From positions 2,108,001 through 2,172,000 of the forward strand of contig NZ_CP044218.1 of assembly GCF_008727715.1 (NCBI RefSeq): 64,000 nucleotides of DNA, written 5' to 3'. Within the stretch, counting starts at the first letter, position 1. The number at the start of each line of letters is the position of its first letter. Made by a program: the position numbers and the translations under genes. Origin of the DNA: Mesorhizobium terrae (lineage in GTDB: Bacteria; Pseudomonadota; Alphaproteobacteria; Rhizobiales; Rhizobiaceae). Under the pieces are notes generated by a model, which saw nothing but the letters and a program-made list of their open reading frames with translations, had not been told where the DNA came from and did not search any database. Of this stretch, positions 46,682 to 55,412 are shown one piece after another.

Positions 46682-47452
46682 TCAGATCCCGCTGCCGGCC
46701 TCTTCCTGTTCCTGTCTCAGCGTCGCGATGAAGCGTTTTGTGCGCTGATGCTGCGGGTTGCGGAATACCGTATCGACCGGCCCCTTCTCGACGACTACGC
46801 CCGCCTCCAGGAAAACCACTTCGCGCGCTACTTTCGAGGCGAGGCGCAGATCGTGCGTCGCCATGACCATGGTGGTGCCCTCGACGGCCAGCTGGCCAAG
46901 GACGTCGACGACTTCCTGGGCAAGTTCCGGATCGAGCGCCGACGTCGGCTCGTCGCACAGAAGCACGCGCGGCGACGGCGCCAGGGCACGGGCGATGGCG
47001 ACACGCTGCTGCTGGCCGCCGGAAAGCGTCGCTGGCCAGGCGTCGGCCTTGTGCGCCATGCCGACTTTCTCCAGCAGCGAAAGCGCCCGTGCCCGTGCCT
47101 TGTCGGCGGGCCATTTCAGCACGGTGACCAGCCCTTCCATGACATTGCCGATCGCCGTGCAATGCGGAAACAGCTGGAAGTTCTGGAACACCATTCCGGT
47201 CTGACGCCGGAGCCTCTGGATATCCCGGGTTGCCACTTTGACGCCCGGGCGGAAGGAGAGCGCCTCGTCACCGATGCGCACGGTCCCGGAGGTCGGGATT
47301 TCAAGCAGGTTGATGCAGCGCAGCAGTGTCGACTTGCCGCCGCCCGAAGGGCCAACCAGAGCGGTGACGCTGCCTTCGGACATGGCGACGTTGATGTCCT
47401 TCAGGACGACATTGTCGCCGAAGCGCTTTTCGAGGTTGGAAAGTTCGATCAC
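46682..47452 (-). CDS. Amino acid (cystine-type) ABC transporter ATP-binding protein
   Basis: A 256-residue polar amino acid transport ATPase. Walker [11 protein letters not shown]-loop [20 protein letters not shown], signature [17 protein letters not shown], Walker [15 protein letters not shown] and H-loop MATHDL are complete. The GTG start overlaps the permease stop (GTGA), so the two are coupled. It is the third gene of a binding protein-permease-ATPase operon resembling tcyJLN. Confidence 0.93.
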   Translation of the reverse strand: MIELSNLEKRFGDNVVLKDINVAMSEGSVTALVGPSGGGKSTLLRCINLLEIPTSGTVRIGDEALSFRPGVKVATRDIQRLRRQTGMVFQNFQLFPHCTAIGNVMEGLVTVLKWPADKARARALSLLEKVGMAHKADAWPATLSGGQQQRVAIARALAPSPRVLLCDEPTSALDPELAQEVVDVLGQLAVEGTTMVMATHDLRLASKVAREVVFLEAGVVVEKGPVDTVFRNPQHQRTKRFIATLRQEQEEAGSGI

Positions 47453-48129
47453 GACCGTGCCTCCAGGAAACCGCCATAGCGGCCGAGCCGCGCTTCGAGC
47501 CGCACCTGCAGCGCCGACAGGACCGAACTCATCGCGAGATAGATAAGGGCCGCCTCGACATAAAGGATCAGCGGCTCATAGGTGACGGCAACGATGCGCT
47601 GCGCCGACTGAAACAGTTCCGGCACGGTGATTGCCGCGGCAAGCGAGGTGTCCTTGACCAGCGAGATGAAGGTGTTCGACAGCGGCGGCACGGCCACCCG
47701 TCCGGCCTGGGGCAGGATGGTGCGGCGCATTGCCTGGCTCCAGCTCATGCCGATGGAATAGGCCGCCTCCCATTGCCCGCGCGGTACCGAGCCGATGACG
47801 GCGCGGATGATCTCGGAGGAATAGGCGCCGATGTTGAGCGTGAAGCCGATCAAGGCCGCCGGGAAGGCATCGAGCACGATGCCCAGACTGGGCAGGCCGT
47901 AGAAAATGAGGAAGAGCTGAACCAGCAGCGGCGTGCCGCGAATGATCCAGACATAAAAACGAACGATCGCCACCAGCGGCCACGGTCCGAAAAGGCGCGC
48001 GAGGGCGGCGCCGAGGCCGACAGCCAATCCCAGGACGAAGGACAGGAGGGTGAGCGGTATGGTGAAGATAAGCCCCGCCCACAGAAGGGGACCAAGCGAA
48101 TCCAGCATCAATTGCAGCCAGTACGGCAC
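47449..48129 (-). CDS. Amino acid (cystine-type) ABC transporter permease
   Basis: A 226-residue HisM/GlnP-type permease. It has five hydrophobic segments, the first being LLWAGLIFTIPLTLLSFVLG. VRFYVWIIRGTPLLVQLFLI is the conserved polar amino acid permease block, and SIGMSWSQAMRRTILPQAGR is the EAA coupling loop. The start is GTG with GGGAG upstream. A hairpin with a T-rich tail separates it from the upstream binding-protein gene. Confidence 0.92.
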   Translation of the reverse strand: MPYWLQLMLDSLGPLLWAGLIFTIPLTLLSFVLGLAVGLGAALARLFGPWPLVAIVRFYVWIIRGTPLLVQLFLIFYGLPSLGIVLDAFPAALIGFTLNIGAYSSEIIRAVIGSVPRGQWEAAYSIGMSWSQAMRRTILPQAGRVAVPPLSNTFISLVKDTSLAAAITVPELFQSAQRIVAVTYEPLILYVEAALIYLAMSSVLSALQVRLEARLGRYGGFLEARS

Positions 48130-48179
48130 GAACGGGTCTCCCTTCGGCTGATCTTTGTGCCGCCATCATAGACGGTCGC

Positions 48180-48220
48180 GGAAAACACAAAAGCGGCGTG
48201 CCGCATCATCGGCACGCCGC
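48180..48220 (-). terminator. Attenuating hairpin between the binding-protein gene and the permease gene
   Basis: On the minus strand GCGGCGTGCC (48220-48211) pairs with GGCACGCCGC (48202-48193) around an eight-base loop and is followed by TTTTGTGTTTT. It lies about 45 bases after the binding-protein stop, inside the operon. Partial termination here would give excess binding protein over membrane subunits. Confidence 0.75.
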
Positions 48221-48264
48221 CATGTCTGAACGAACCGGACTGCCTGTCCGGCGCGGAGGATGTC

Positions 48265-49038
48265 TTACTTGGAAACGTCCTGCCCGAAATAGGTTTCGGA
48301 GATCTTCTTGTAGGTGCCGTCCGCCTTGATCTCGGTCAGCGCCTTGTTGATCGCCGCCACCAGATCGGCGTCGCCCTTGCGCACGATGACGCCGGAATAG
48401 TCGGCATTGGCTTCCTGCGCCACGATCTTCACCTTGGCGTCCGGCTTGTGCTTCTTGAAATCATAGAAGGACAGGCTGTCGTTGATGGTGGCTGCGGCAC
48501 GACCGTTCAGCACGAGCTGGATCGACTGATCGAAGCCGTCGGTGCCGACGAGCTCGGCGCCGTTCTTCTCGGCGAGCTTGCCGAAATTCGAGGTGAGCGA
48601 CTGCGCAGACTTCTTGCCCTTCAGGTCGGCAAAGTCCTTGATGTCGGCATTGTCATCGCGAACGATGAGCACCGCCTTCGAGGCGATGTAGGGATCGGAG
48701 AAATCGTACTTCGCCTTGCGTGCCTCGGTGATGCCAACCTGGTTGATGACGGCGTCATAACGCTTGGCGTCGATGCCGGCGATCAGGCCGTCCCATTTGC
48801 CTTCGAGGAATTCGGCCTTCACGCCCAGGCGCTTCGCGATCTCGCGGCCGATCTCGACGTCGAAGCCGACGAGTGCGCCCGAGGCGTCGTGATAGGTGAA
48901 AGGCGCGTAGGTGCCTTCGGTGCCGATCTTGAAGACGCCCGTCTGCTTGATGTGGTCAAGGTCAGCCCCGGCGTGGCCAGCGGTGACGGCCAGAACTTGC
49001 AGGGTTCCAGCCAGGAGCAGCGATTTCAGCCATTTCAT
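48265..49038 (-). CDS. Amino acid (cystine-type) ABC transporter substrate-binding protein
   Basis: A 257-residue periplasmic protein of SBP family 3. The signal peptide MKWLKSLLLAGTLQVLAVTA ends near GHAGA. The mature part has FKIGTEGTYAPFTYHDASGA, WDGLIAGIDAKRYDAVINQV and GITEARKAKYDFSDPYIAS, very close in pattern to the E. coli cystine-binding protein FliY/TcyJ. Ligand assignment is by resemblance only; another polar amino acid is possible. It is the first gene of the operon and divergent from the rpoH2-like gene. Confidence 0.9.
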   Translation of the reverse strand: MKWLKSLLLAGTLQVLAVTAGHAGADLDHIKQTGVFKIGTEGTYAPFTYHDASGALVGFDVEIGREIAKRLGVKAEFLEGKWDGLIAGIDAKRYDAVINQVGITEARKAKYDFSDPYIASKAVLIVRDDNADIKDFADLKGKKSAQSLTSNFGKLAEKNGAELVGTDGFDQSIQLVLNGRAAATINDSLSFYDFKKHKPDAKVKIVAQEANADYSGVIVRKGDADLVAAINKALTEIKADGTYKKISETYFGQDVSK

Positions 49039-49231
49039 CTTTTTGTGATCCTGTAGTTCCGGCCAGCGACACGGGCTGGCCTGTCGAGAGGTGGAGGAAT
49101 TTGGCAGAAGCTTAGTCCCGAAATAAGGAATGAAATTTCAAAGTATGGTATGGTGTAGAATTTTTTTCCAGCATAGCCGAGGATGCCGATGACGTGCAGG
49201 AGCGCCGGTTTCGTCGCGGCATAGGCTCTCG

Positions 49232-49256
49232 GGAACCATTGCTGGCATGGCACGTT
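49232..49256 (+). promoter_or_regulatory. EcfG (general stress sigma factor)-type promoter of the rpoH2-like gene
   Basis: GGAAC (49232-49236) and CGTT (49253-49256) are separated by 16 bases, the spacing and sequence of alphaproteobacterial EcfG/RpoE2 promoters. It lies 73 bases before the start of the sigma factor gene. In Sinorhizobium meliloti rpoH2 is known to be controlled by RpoE2. Confidence 0.7.
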
Positions 49257-49329
49257 GGTGCACGCTTCCAGACGCAAAGCCGACCGGTCCGCCCGGCCAG
49301 GCTCACAACGGGCAGACGGGGAAATCACA

Positions 49330-50187
49330 ATGATTGAAGACAGGGCAGGGCGTATCATGGTCCGGGCGGCGATGGCCGCTCCCTATCTGGAACGGGATAC
49401 GGAGCATGAACTGGCGCTGCGCTGGAAAGATGCTCACGACCAATATGCGCTGAACCAGATCGTCATCGCCCATATGCGGCTGGTCATCGCGATGGCCGCC
49501 AAGTTCCGCTATTTCGGGTTGCCGGTGTCGGACCTTATCCAGGAAGGCCATATCGGCCTCTTGGAAGCAGCGGCGCGCTTCGATCCCGAGCGTGATGTGC
49601 GTTTCTCCACCTATGCGACCTGGTGGGTTCGCGCCTCGATGCAGGATTACATCCTGCGCAATTGGTCGATTGTGCGCGGCGGCACAAGTTCGGCGCAGAA
49701 GGCACTGTTCTTCAATCTACGGCGTCTGCGCGCTCGGCTCGCGACAGGGGCCGAGCCGCTGTCCAATCGCGCGCTATATCTGCAGGTTTCGACGGCGCTT
49801 GGTGTGTCGGAGAACGACGTTGCCGTGATGGATGCGCGGCTGTCGGCACCCGACAGTTCGCTCAACATGCCGTTGGCCGACGATGGCAATGGCGCGGAGC
49901 GTATGGATTTCCTGGTTTCCGACGAACCGTTGCCCGACGAAGTGGTCAGCGACGCGATCGATGTCGAGCGCCGTTCAGCCTGGCTCAAGCAGGCGCTTGG
50001 GGCGCTCAATGCCCGCGAGTTGCGCATCATAGAGGAACGTCGGCTGGGCGACGACAGCGCGACGCTGGAAGAGCTCGGCACGACGCTTGGTATTTCCAAG
50101 GAGCGGGTCCGGCAAATCGAGGTCCGTGCGATGGAGAAACTCAAGGTCGCTCTCGTAAAGCAGAACCCTGAGTTCCTGGCGGCCTAA
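49330..50187 (+). CDS. rpoH2: RNA polymerase sigma-32-type factor, RpoH2-like
   Basis: A 285-residue sigma factor. Region 2 has YALNQIVIAHMRLVIAMAAK, FGLPVSDLIQEGHIGLLEAA and FSTYATWWVRASMQDYILRN. The RpoH box reads QKALFFNLRRLRA, marking heat-shock-type sigma factors. Region 4 has NARELRIIEERRLGDDSATL and the helix-turn-helix LGISKERVRQIEVRAMEKLK. Its shortened N-terminus (MIEDRAGRIMVRAAMAAPYL) resembles rhizobial RpoH2 rather than RpoH1. The ATG at 49330 follows GGGGA. An EcfG-type promoter upstream supports a general-stress role. Confidence 0.88.
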   Translation: MIEDRAGRIMVRAAMAAPYLERDTEHELALRWKDAHDQYALNQIVIAHMRLVIAMAAKFRYFGLPVSDLIQEGHIGLLEAAARFDPERDVRFSTYATWWVRASMQDYILRNWSIVRGGTSSAQKALFFNLRRLRARLATGAEPLSNRALYLQVSTALGVSENDVAVMDARLSAPDSSLNMPLADDGNGAERMDFLVSDEPLPDEVVSDAIDVERRSAWLKQALGALNARELRIIEERRLGDDSATLEELGTTLGISKERVRQIEVRAMEKLKVALVKQNPEFLAA

Positions 50188-50215
50188 GACGTCGGCAAGA
50201 CTGGATTTCCAGATT

Positions 50216-50623
50216 TCAGACCACCCGCGCGATCGCCATGGCGATGACGGTGATCGCTAGCAGGCCTGCTGCGAGGCGTTCGCCGCGTATGGCCTGTCCG
50301 GCGATCGCGGCCTCGGCCTCGCGGCCAGCGGCCAGGTTACGGCGGGCGCGGCCCACCAATGCACCCTGGACCCCGGCCGCGATCAGTGCCGCGACAGCAC
50401 CGACGGCAAGAACCTTTTCCTGCGCGCCAAAATAGCTGCCATGAAAGAGGTGCCAGAGAACCGCGCCCGACAGGACGGCGGCAGTGGCGGCCCCCATTTG
50501 CGGTCCGAATAGGGCGATCGCCGTGCGCCCGTCGCCAATGCGCGACAGCACGAAGGTGGAGCCGGCCCAGAACACGCCGGACATCACATGCAGGGCGAGC
50601 GCGAGCATGAAGACGATCTGCAT
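50216..50623 (-). CDS. Small integral membrane protein, probably MarR-regulated
   Basis: A 135-residue protein with four hydrophobic segments: IVFMLALALHVMSGVFWAGS, GAATAAVLSGAVLWHLFHGS, VLAVGAVAALIAAGVQGALV and LAAGLLAITVIAMAIARVV. HVMSGVFWAGSTFVLSR resembles the first helix of CopD/DUF2269-like proteins, but other features are missing. AGAGG precedes the start. It is divergent from a MarR gene with a clear operator in between, so it is likely a target of that repressor. Confidence 0.7.
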   Translation of the reverse strand: MQIVFMLALALHVMSGVFWAGSTFVLSRIGDGRTAIALFGPQMGAATAAVLSGAVLWHLFHGSYFGAQEKVLAVGAVAALIAAGVQGALVGRARRNLAAGREAEAAIAGQAIRGERLAAGLLAITVIAMAIARVV

Positions 50624-50671
50624 TTCGACACCTCTTCGACGATAATCACCAAGTTGCGTTTATAGGTAGAT

Positions 50672-50700
50672 ATCTAATGATTAGATGTCAATATATTAGA
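50672..50700. promoter_or_regulatory. MarR operator: perfect 15-bp palindrome plus a second imperfect site
   Basis: ATCTAAT-G-ATTAGAT (50672-50686) is a perfect palindrome in the 107-base gap between the membrane protein and the MarR gene. TCAATATATTAGA (50688-50700) is a second, imperfect palindrome beside it. This is the standard autoregulatory layout. Confidence 0.75.
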
Positions 50701-50730
50701 CGTGATCGGTTTCCGTGCTAGTCTCGATGA

Positions 50731-51174
50731 ATGTTCGATCCATCCGTTCAGCCAATCGGCCTCGACCTCGCCCAAACCGCAAAGATCGTGCGCCGCGCCT
50801 TCGATGACGCGCTGATCGCCGGCGGCGGATCCTTGCCGGTGTGGTCGGTGCTGATCTCGGTGAAGTTGCGCGGAGCGGGAAACCAGCGCGAGCTGGCGCA
50901 GTCGGTCGGTATCCAGGATGCGACGCTGACCCACCACCTCAATGCCATGGAAGCGAACGGGCTGCTGGTTCGTCGACGCGATCCCGCAAACCGCCGCATA
51001 CATCTGGTCGAGTTGACGCCGAGCGGCGAGGCGTTGTTCCTCAAGCTTAGGGAAACAGCGATGGCGTTCGACCGACAACTGCGCGCCGGGCTCGATCAGG
51101 ACGATCTCGACAAGGTGCGGTCGGTCTTTTCGCGGCTGCGTTCCAATGTCGAGGGCAAACCGGACGGCGGATGA
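50731..51174 (+). CDS. MarR family transcriptional regulator
   Basis: A 147-residue dimeric winged-helix repressor: IVRRAFDDALIAGGGSLPVW, NQRELAQSVGIQDATLTHHL (recognition helix), MEANGLLVRRRDPANRRIHL (wing), ELTPSGEALFLKLRETAM. It is divergent from a small membrane protein and probably controls both genes through the palindrome in between. No neighbouring enzyme or efflux pump hints at the inducer. Confidence 0.9.
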   Translation: MFDPSVQPIGLDLAQTAKIVRRAFDDALIAGGGSLPVWSVLISVKLRGAGNQRELAQSVGIQDATLTHHLNAMEANGLLVRRRDPANRRIHLVELTPSGEALFLKLRETAMAFDRQLRAGLDQDDLDKVRSVFSRLRSNVEGKPDGG

Positions 51175-51236
51175 TCGCGGATTGCCGGGCGCACCCTTGA
51201 TGCGTCGGCACCGGCCGGAGAAGCAGTGCGACCGGC

Positions 51237-52715
51237 CTATCTGTCGGTGACGATCTTGACCTTGTCGCCGGCCGAAACAGTGGCGCCGGGCCCCATGGCA
51301 TTCAGCACACGGAACAGGTCGAGCTTGCGGTCGACGCCGACCATCTGGGCCGACAGGGTGCCGAGGGTCTGACCCGCCTGCACGGTGACAATGCGGATAC
51401 GCAGGGGCTTCAGCGCCGCCTTTTCCGCGGCGCTCAGGACACGGAAGCTGCCGCTCACCGAGCGCGCGACCGTTTCGAGGGAGCCGCTGGCCGCCGGAGC
51501 GGCGGTGAGCAGCCGGTAAACCTGGCCGTTGGCGCGGATCACCACGATATCGAACTGCCAGCCGTCGGCGTGCGCCTTGGCGACGGCCGCCTCGTTGCCG
51601 TTGATCGTCTGTTGACTGACGCTGGCACTGTCGAGGCCCGCTACCCAGCCGCTGCGGATGTAGTCAGGCAGGGACAGACCCTTGTCGATCGTCACGCCGT
51701 CGAAACGAACGGCTATGTCGCCGGGCCCGGTTGCGGTAACGGCCGCAGCGGAATTATCGATGACGAAACCTTCCGGCACGGCGAAGGAGACGCCGAGTTT
51801 CGGGTGCAGGAAGGTGCTGCCACGCACATATCCTTCTTCCGGCGTGTCGCCGTAGAGCAACCCGTCGATGCCGGCGAGATAGGAATCGCGATCGCGCGTG
51901 CCGAAACCGGGCGGACCGAACATGCGCGCGTGACGCTGCGCCAGATCGATGCGCTGCGGCGTATTGGGGTGAGTGGCAAGGAAGTCGAGGCTGGCGTCGG
52001 TGGCGCCGCTGACGGAGCGGAAGCCGGCATAGGAGGACATCGACTGCAGGAAGCGGCCGGCCGCATAGGGGTCGTAGCCGGCTTCGCCCACCGACTTGAT
52101 GCCGATGGCATCGGCTTCCAGCTCCTGGTTGCGCGAGAACTGGGCGAGCCTAAGCTTGCCGCGGATCAGCGCCGCCTTGGCCGTCGCATTGTCTCCGAGC
52201 ACGTCGGAGACAACCTTGGTGGCGAGACCTTCCTCGGCCTCGAGCTGCTGCCGTTGCAGGCCGTGGTTGGCCGTCACGTGTCCCATCTCGTGCGCGATCA
52301 CCGCGGCAAGTTCGGAGGAATCGTTGGCAAGCGCAAGCAGGCCGCGCGTGATGTAGAGGTAGCCGCCCGGCAGTGCGAAGGCATTAACGTTGGGCGAGTT
52401 GAGGATGGTGATGCGATAGGTCTGCGTCGGGTTGGCGGAGACCACAGTCAGCCTGCCGACGATTTTTGCCACCATGCGCTCAAGCTTCGGGTCGGAGTAC
52501 TCGCCGCCATAGGTGGCCAGGATGCGCGGGTGTTGCGCCTTGGCCAGATCCGCCAGGCGGCTGTTGGCCTGGGCATTGTCGACGGTGACGGGCTTGTTAG
52601 ACGGTTGGAAGCCGGATTCCTCGACGGAATTCGGCATGATCGACTGGCAAGAGGCGAGCGCAAACACAAGCCCCGCCAGCGCGAACAGGCGCGCCGGGTT
52701 CTTCATGCCAATCAT
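51237..52715 (-). CDS. M48 family zinc metalloprotease, lipoprotein, BepA/YfgC-like
   Basis: A 492-residue envelope protease. The signal LFALAGLVFALASC has a lipobox LASC. The M48 domain follows (about residues 75-260): AALPGG-like NAFALPGGYLYITRGLLALA, the zinc motif in AAVIAHEMGHVTANHG, and the third ligand in NQELEADAIGI. A middle region of unknown fold comes next. The C-terminal 50 residues (RIVTVQAGQTLGTLSAQMVG, VSAGDKVKIVTD) resemble a LysM motif. E. coli BepA has TPR repeats there instead. A role in outer membrane protein quality control is inferred from the family. Confidence 0.88.
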   Translation of the reverse strand: MIGMKNPARLFALAGLVFALASCQSIMPNSVEESGFQPSNKPVTVDNAQANSRLADLAKAQHPRILATYGGEYSDPKLERMVAKIVGRLTVVSANPTQTYRITILNSPNVNAFALPGGYLYITRGLLALANDSSELAAVIAHEMGHVTANHGLQRQQLEAEEGLATKVVSDVLGDNATAKAALIRGKLRLAQFSRNQELEADAIGIKSVGEAGYDPYAAGRFLQSMSSYAGFRSVSGATDASLDFLATHPNTPQRIDLAQRHARMFGPPGFGTRDRDSYLAGIDGLLYGDTPEEGYVRGSTFLHPKLGVSFAVPEGFVIDNSAAAVTATGPGDIAVRFDGVTIDKGLSLPDYIRSGWVAGLDSASVSQQTINGNEAAVAKAHADGWQFDIVVIRANGQVYRLLTAAPAASGSLETVARSVSGSFRVLSAAEKAALKPLRIRIVTVQAGQTLGTLSAQMVGVDRKLDLFRVLNAMGPGATVSAGDKVKIVTDR

Positions 52716-52998
52716 TTTCAGGCCGGTCGGCAGGTCGGCTTCCTCTCGTCTCGCAGGGGCAATCGGTATCTAAGCCTGACCAGTTGTATGTGAACCTAGC
52801 CACACACAAGAAACATTGGCAAGCAAGGACGGCCGCGCCCCCAAATCGGTTTGACCGCAAATTATGTCGGCTTCCAGGCAAGACAAATGCCCGAGTCGCG
52901 AAAAGCGTTCCAGATTTCCGCGACAGAACACCCGACAATTTTCCTATCTTGAGTGTAATACGACTTGTTCGGATTGGCCACCGCGTTCCCAAGCCGGC

Positions 52999-53742
52999 TC
53001 ATCTGCCGGCATTGGAGCCGGCATAACGTTGGAAGGCGGCCGGTCCGTCGGCGGAAAAGAAGTCGGCGGCGGTGCCGGAAGCCGTGACGCTGCCGTCCTC
53101 CAGAAAAACGACGTTCCTGGCGATGCGACGCGCGTCTTCCGGCTGATGGGTGACGAACAGGATGGTCATGGGCCGCTCGGCATGCACGGCGGCAACCAGA
53201 TCCAGCATTTCCTCGCGCAGGGCTGGTCCGAGAGAAGCGAAAGGCTCGTCGAGCAGAAGAACCGGGCGATCGCGCACCAGTGCGCGCGCCAGCGCGACAC
53301 GCTGGCGTTCGCCGCCCGACAATTCGCGCGGCAGGCGCCTTTCCTTGCCGCCGAGACCGGTGCGGGCAAGCGCGTCGGCGACGGTCGAATGGTCAGCCTT
53401 GTCGAGGGTGAGCGAAGGCGATCGCCCAAGCCCGACATTCTGAGCGACGTCGAGATGCGCGAAGAGATTGTTTTCCTGGAACACCATCGAAACCGGCCGT
53501 TCCGACGGAGATGCGTTGGTGTAATCGTCTCCTCCAATCAGCACACGACCGGTGAGTGGCACCTCGAAGCCGGCGACGAGATTGAGCAATGTCGATTTTC
53601 CCGAGCCGCTGGGGCCCATCACGGCGGTGATCTCACCGGCAGCGAAGGTGAGGTCGAAGTCGAGCTTCATCCCGTCATAGTCGAATGTCGTCTCATCCAG
53701 ACGCACGGAAACGCCGCTGCGAGCCAGAACCTCGGCAATCAT
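52999..53742 (-). CDS. thiQ: Thiamine ABC transporter ATP-binding protein ThiQ
   Basis: A 247-residue ATPase: Walker A GPSGSGKST, Q-loop SMVFQENNLFAHLDVAQNVG, signature LSGGERQRVALARALV, Walker B VLLLDEPFASLGPALRE, H-loop FVTHQPEDA. The ATG at 53742 overlaps the thiP stop (ATGA). It is the last gene of thiBPQ, which imports thiamine and its phosphates. The 283-base gap beyond it to the M48 gene holds only weak inverted repeats (GTCGCG/CGCGAC near 52895-52925; GCCGGC copies near 53000-53025 overlap the gene end). Confidence 0.93.
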   Translation of the reverse strand: MIAEVLARSGVSVRLDETTFDYDGMKLDFDLTFAAGEITAVMGPSGSGKSTLLNLVAGFEVPLTGRVLIGGDDYTNASPSERPVSMVFQENNLFAHLDVAQNVGLGRSPSLTLDKADHSTVADALARTGLGGKERRLPRELSGGERQRVALARALVRDRPVLLLDEPFASLGPALREEMLDLVAAVHAERPMTILFVTHQPEDARRIARNVVFLEDGSVTASGTAADFFSADGPAAFQRYAGSNAGR

Positions 53743-55412
53743 ATGGCACGTTCCTTTCCGAGCCGGTGGGCCAGGAGCACCAGGACGAAGCAGACCAGGC
53801 CGAGCAGCAGCGCCAGTCCTGCCGCGTCGGCGGTACGGTAGCTGCCCATGCGGGCAAGCAGAAGATAAGGCAGCGTCTGGAGCGAATCCGAGCCGAACAG
53901 GGCAATCACGCCAAGATCGCCCAGCGACAGCGCCATGGCAAAAGCGAAGGCGGTGGCCAGCGGGCGCCTGAGCACCGGTCCGTCGATCAGTCGCAGCCGG
54001 TTCCAACCGGTTATGCCCAGCTGCGCGCAAAGACGCTCATGCCGTTCGCTCGTCGCATCATAGGCTGGACGAAGCGCGCGAATAGCGAAAGGCATCGCCA
54101 TGATCGCGTTGACGGTGACGACCATGAGCGGCGCCACAGCCAGGGAATCACCGACGTGGCGTAGGAGAAGAAACCAGCCGGCGCCGATGACGATGGGCGG
54201 GACCACCAGGACGAAGCCGGCGCCGGTATCGGCGGCGTATTCAAGCAAGGAGCTGCGCCCGGTCTTGCGGCGACCGGCCAGGGCCCGTCGCGCGGCAACC
54301 AGCGAGAAGGACAAAACCACCGAAAGCAGGGCCGAGAGGAAAGCCAGCACGATGCTGGTCAACGCTGCCTGTTGGACGGTGTTTTCGCCAACTAGGCGCG
54401 AAAGGTCGGCCGCCAGACCGGCGGCGACGATCGCCGCCATCGGGCCGGCCACGAACAGCAATGCCGCTGCAATCATCACAAAATTCAGCGTGGCCTCTCC
54501 GAGGCCGATCGACAGATAACGCCGCGGCGCTACCGAGAGATTGGCGTCGCCGACGGTGTTGGCTCCCAGTCGGGCCAGCAATGTCATCACCACGAAGGTC
54601 AGGACGATCTGCAAGAGTGTCAGCGCGACCGCTCGTGCCGGATCGAAGTCGAAACGCAGCGCCTGATAGATCGCCACTTCCAGCGTGGTGGCGCGCGGGC
54701 CGCCGCCGAGCAGCAGGACGATGGTGAAAGATGTGATGCAAAGCATGAAGACCAGGCCGGCGACGGCCGGCATGGCCCGGCTCAGCGCGGGCCATTCGAT
54801 CAGCCGGAAGGCCGGTCGCGCACCCATACCGAGCTGGCTGGCCAACCGCCACTGGTCGGTGGGTATGGTCTGCAGCGCCTCCACGAAGAGGCGCGTCGCC
54901 AATGGCAGGTTGAAGAAGACATGCGCGACAAGAATGCCGGAAAGACCGTAGATGCCGGGCCAGTCTTGCCCGCCCATTTCCGTCAGCGGACCAGCGAAAT
55001 AGCCCGCGCGGCCATAGAGGGCCAGCACGCCGAGCGCCGCGACAATGGCCGGCAAGGCCAGCGGTACGGCAAACAGCTGCAGGATGAGGCCGCGTCCGAA
55101 AAAGGCCGGGTGGCGCGACAGCGCTCTTGCAACGAAAAGCGCTGGAACCACCGACAAAAGCGTCGACAAAAGCGCTTGCCATATTGTGAAGCGCACGACG
55201 CGGAAAAGATAGGAATCGAACGCCGAAGCGGCACCGGAGAGATTGCCGGCGCCCTCGGCAACGAGGCCTAAGAAGGCGCCTCCAATCAGCAGCGTGATGA
55301 AGGTGAGTGCCACGACACCGGCAACAACGCGCGTATCGCGCAAGGCAGCAGGCCTTCCGTCCTGGCGAGGCTGGATGATGGTGGCCCTCACTTGCTCATC
55401 ACGGACAGCCAT
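53739..55412 (-). CDS. thiP: Thiamine ABC transporter permease ThiP
   Basis: A 557-residue permease made of two fused halves, each with a coupling loop: [20 protein letters not shown] in the first and [20 protein letters not shown] in the second. About twelve hydrophobic segments are present. It forms the whole channel of the thiamine importer alone. The ATG at 55412 overlaps thiB by 25 bases; a GTG at 55391 that overlaps the thiB stop as GTGA is an equally good start and would remove seven residues. Confidence 0.93.
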   Translation of the reverse strand: MAVRDEQVRATIIQPRQDGRPAALRDTRVVAGVVALTFITLLIGGAFLGLVAEGAGNLSGAASAFDSYLFRVVRFTIWQALLSTLLSVVPALFVARALSRHPAFFGRGLILQLFAVPLALPAIVAALGVLALYGRAGYFAGPLTEMGGQDWPGIYGLSGILVAHVFFNLPLATRLFVEALQTIPTDQWRLASQLGMGARPAFRLIEWPALSRAMPAVAGLVFMLCITSFTIVLLLGGGPRATTLEVAIYQALRFDFDPARAVALTLLQIVLTFVVMTLLARLGANTVGDANLSVAPRRYLSIGLGEATLNFVMIAAALLFVAGPMAAIVAAGLAADLSRLVGENTVQQAALTSIVLAFLSALLSVVLSFSLVAARRALAGRRKTGRSSLLEYAADTGAGFVLVVPPIVIGAGWFLLLRHVGDSLAVAPLMVVTVNAIMAMPFAIRALRPAYDATSERHERLCAQLGITGWNRLRLIDGPVLRRPLATAFAFAMALSLGDLGVIALFGSDSLQTLPYLLLARMGSYRTADAAGLALLLGLVCFVLVLLAHRLGKERAI

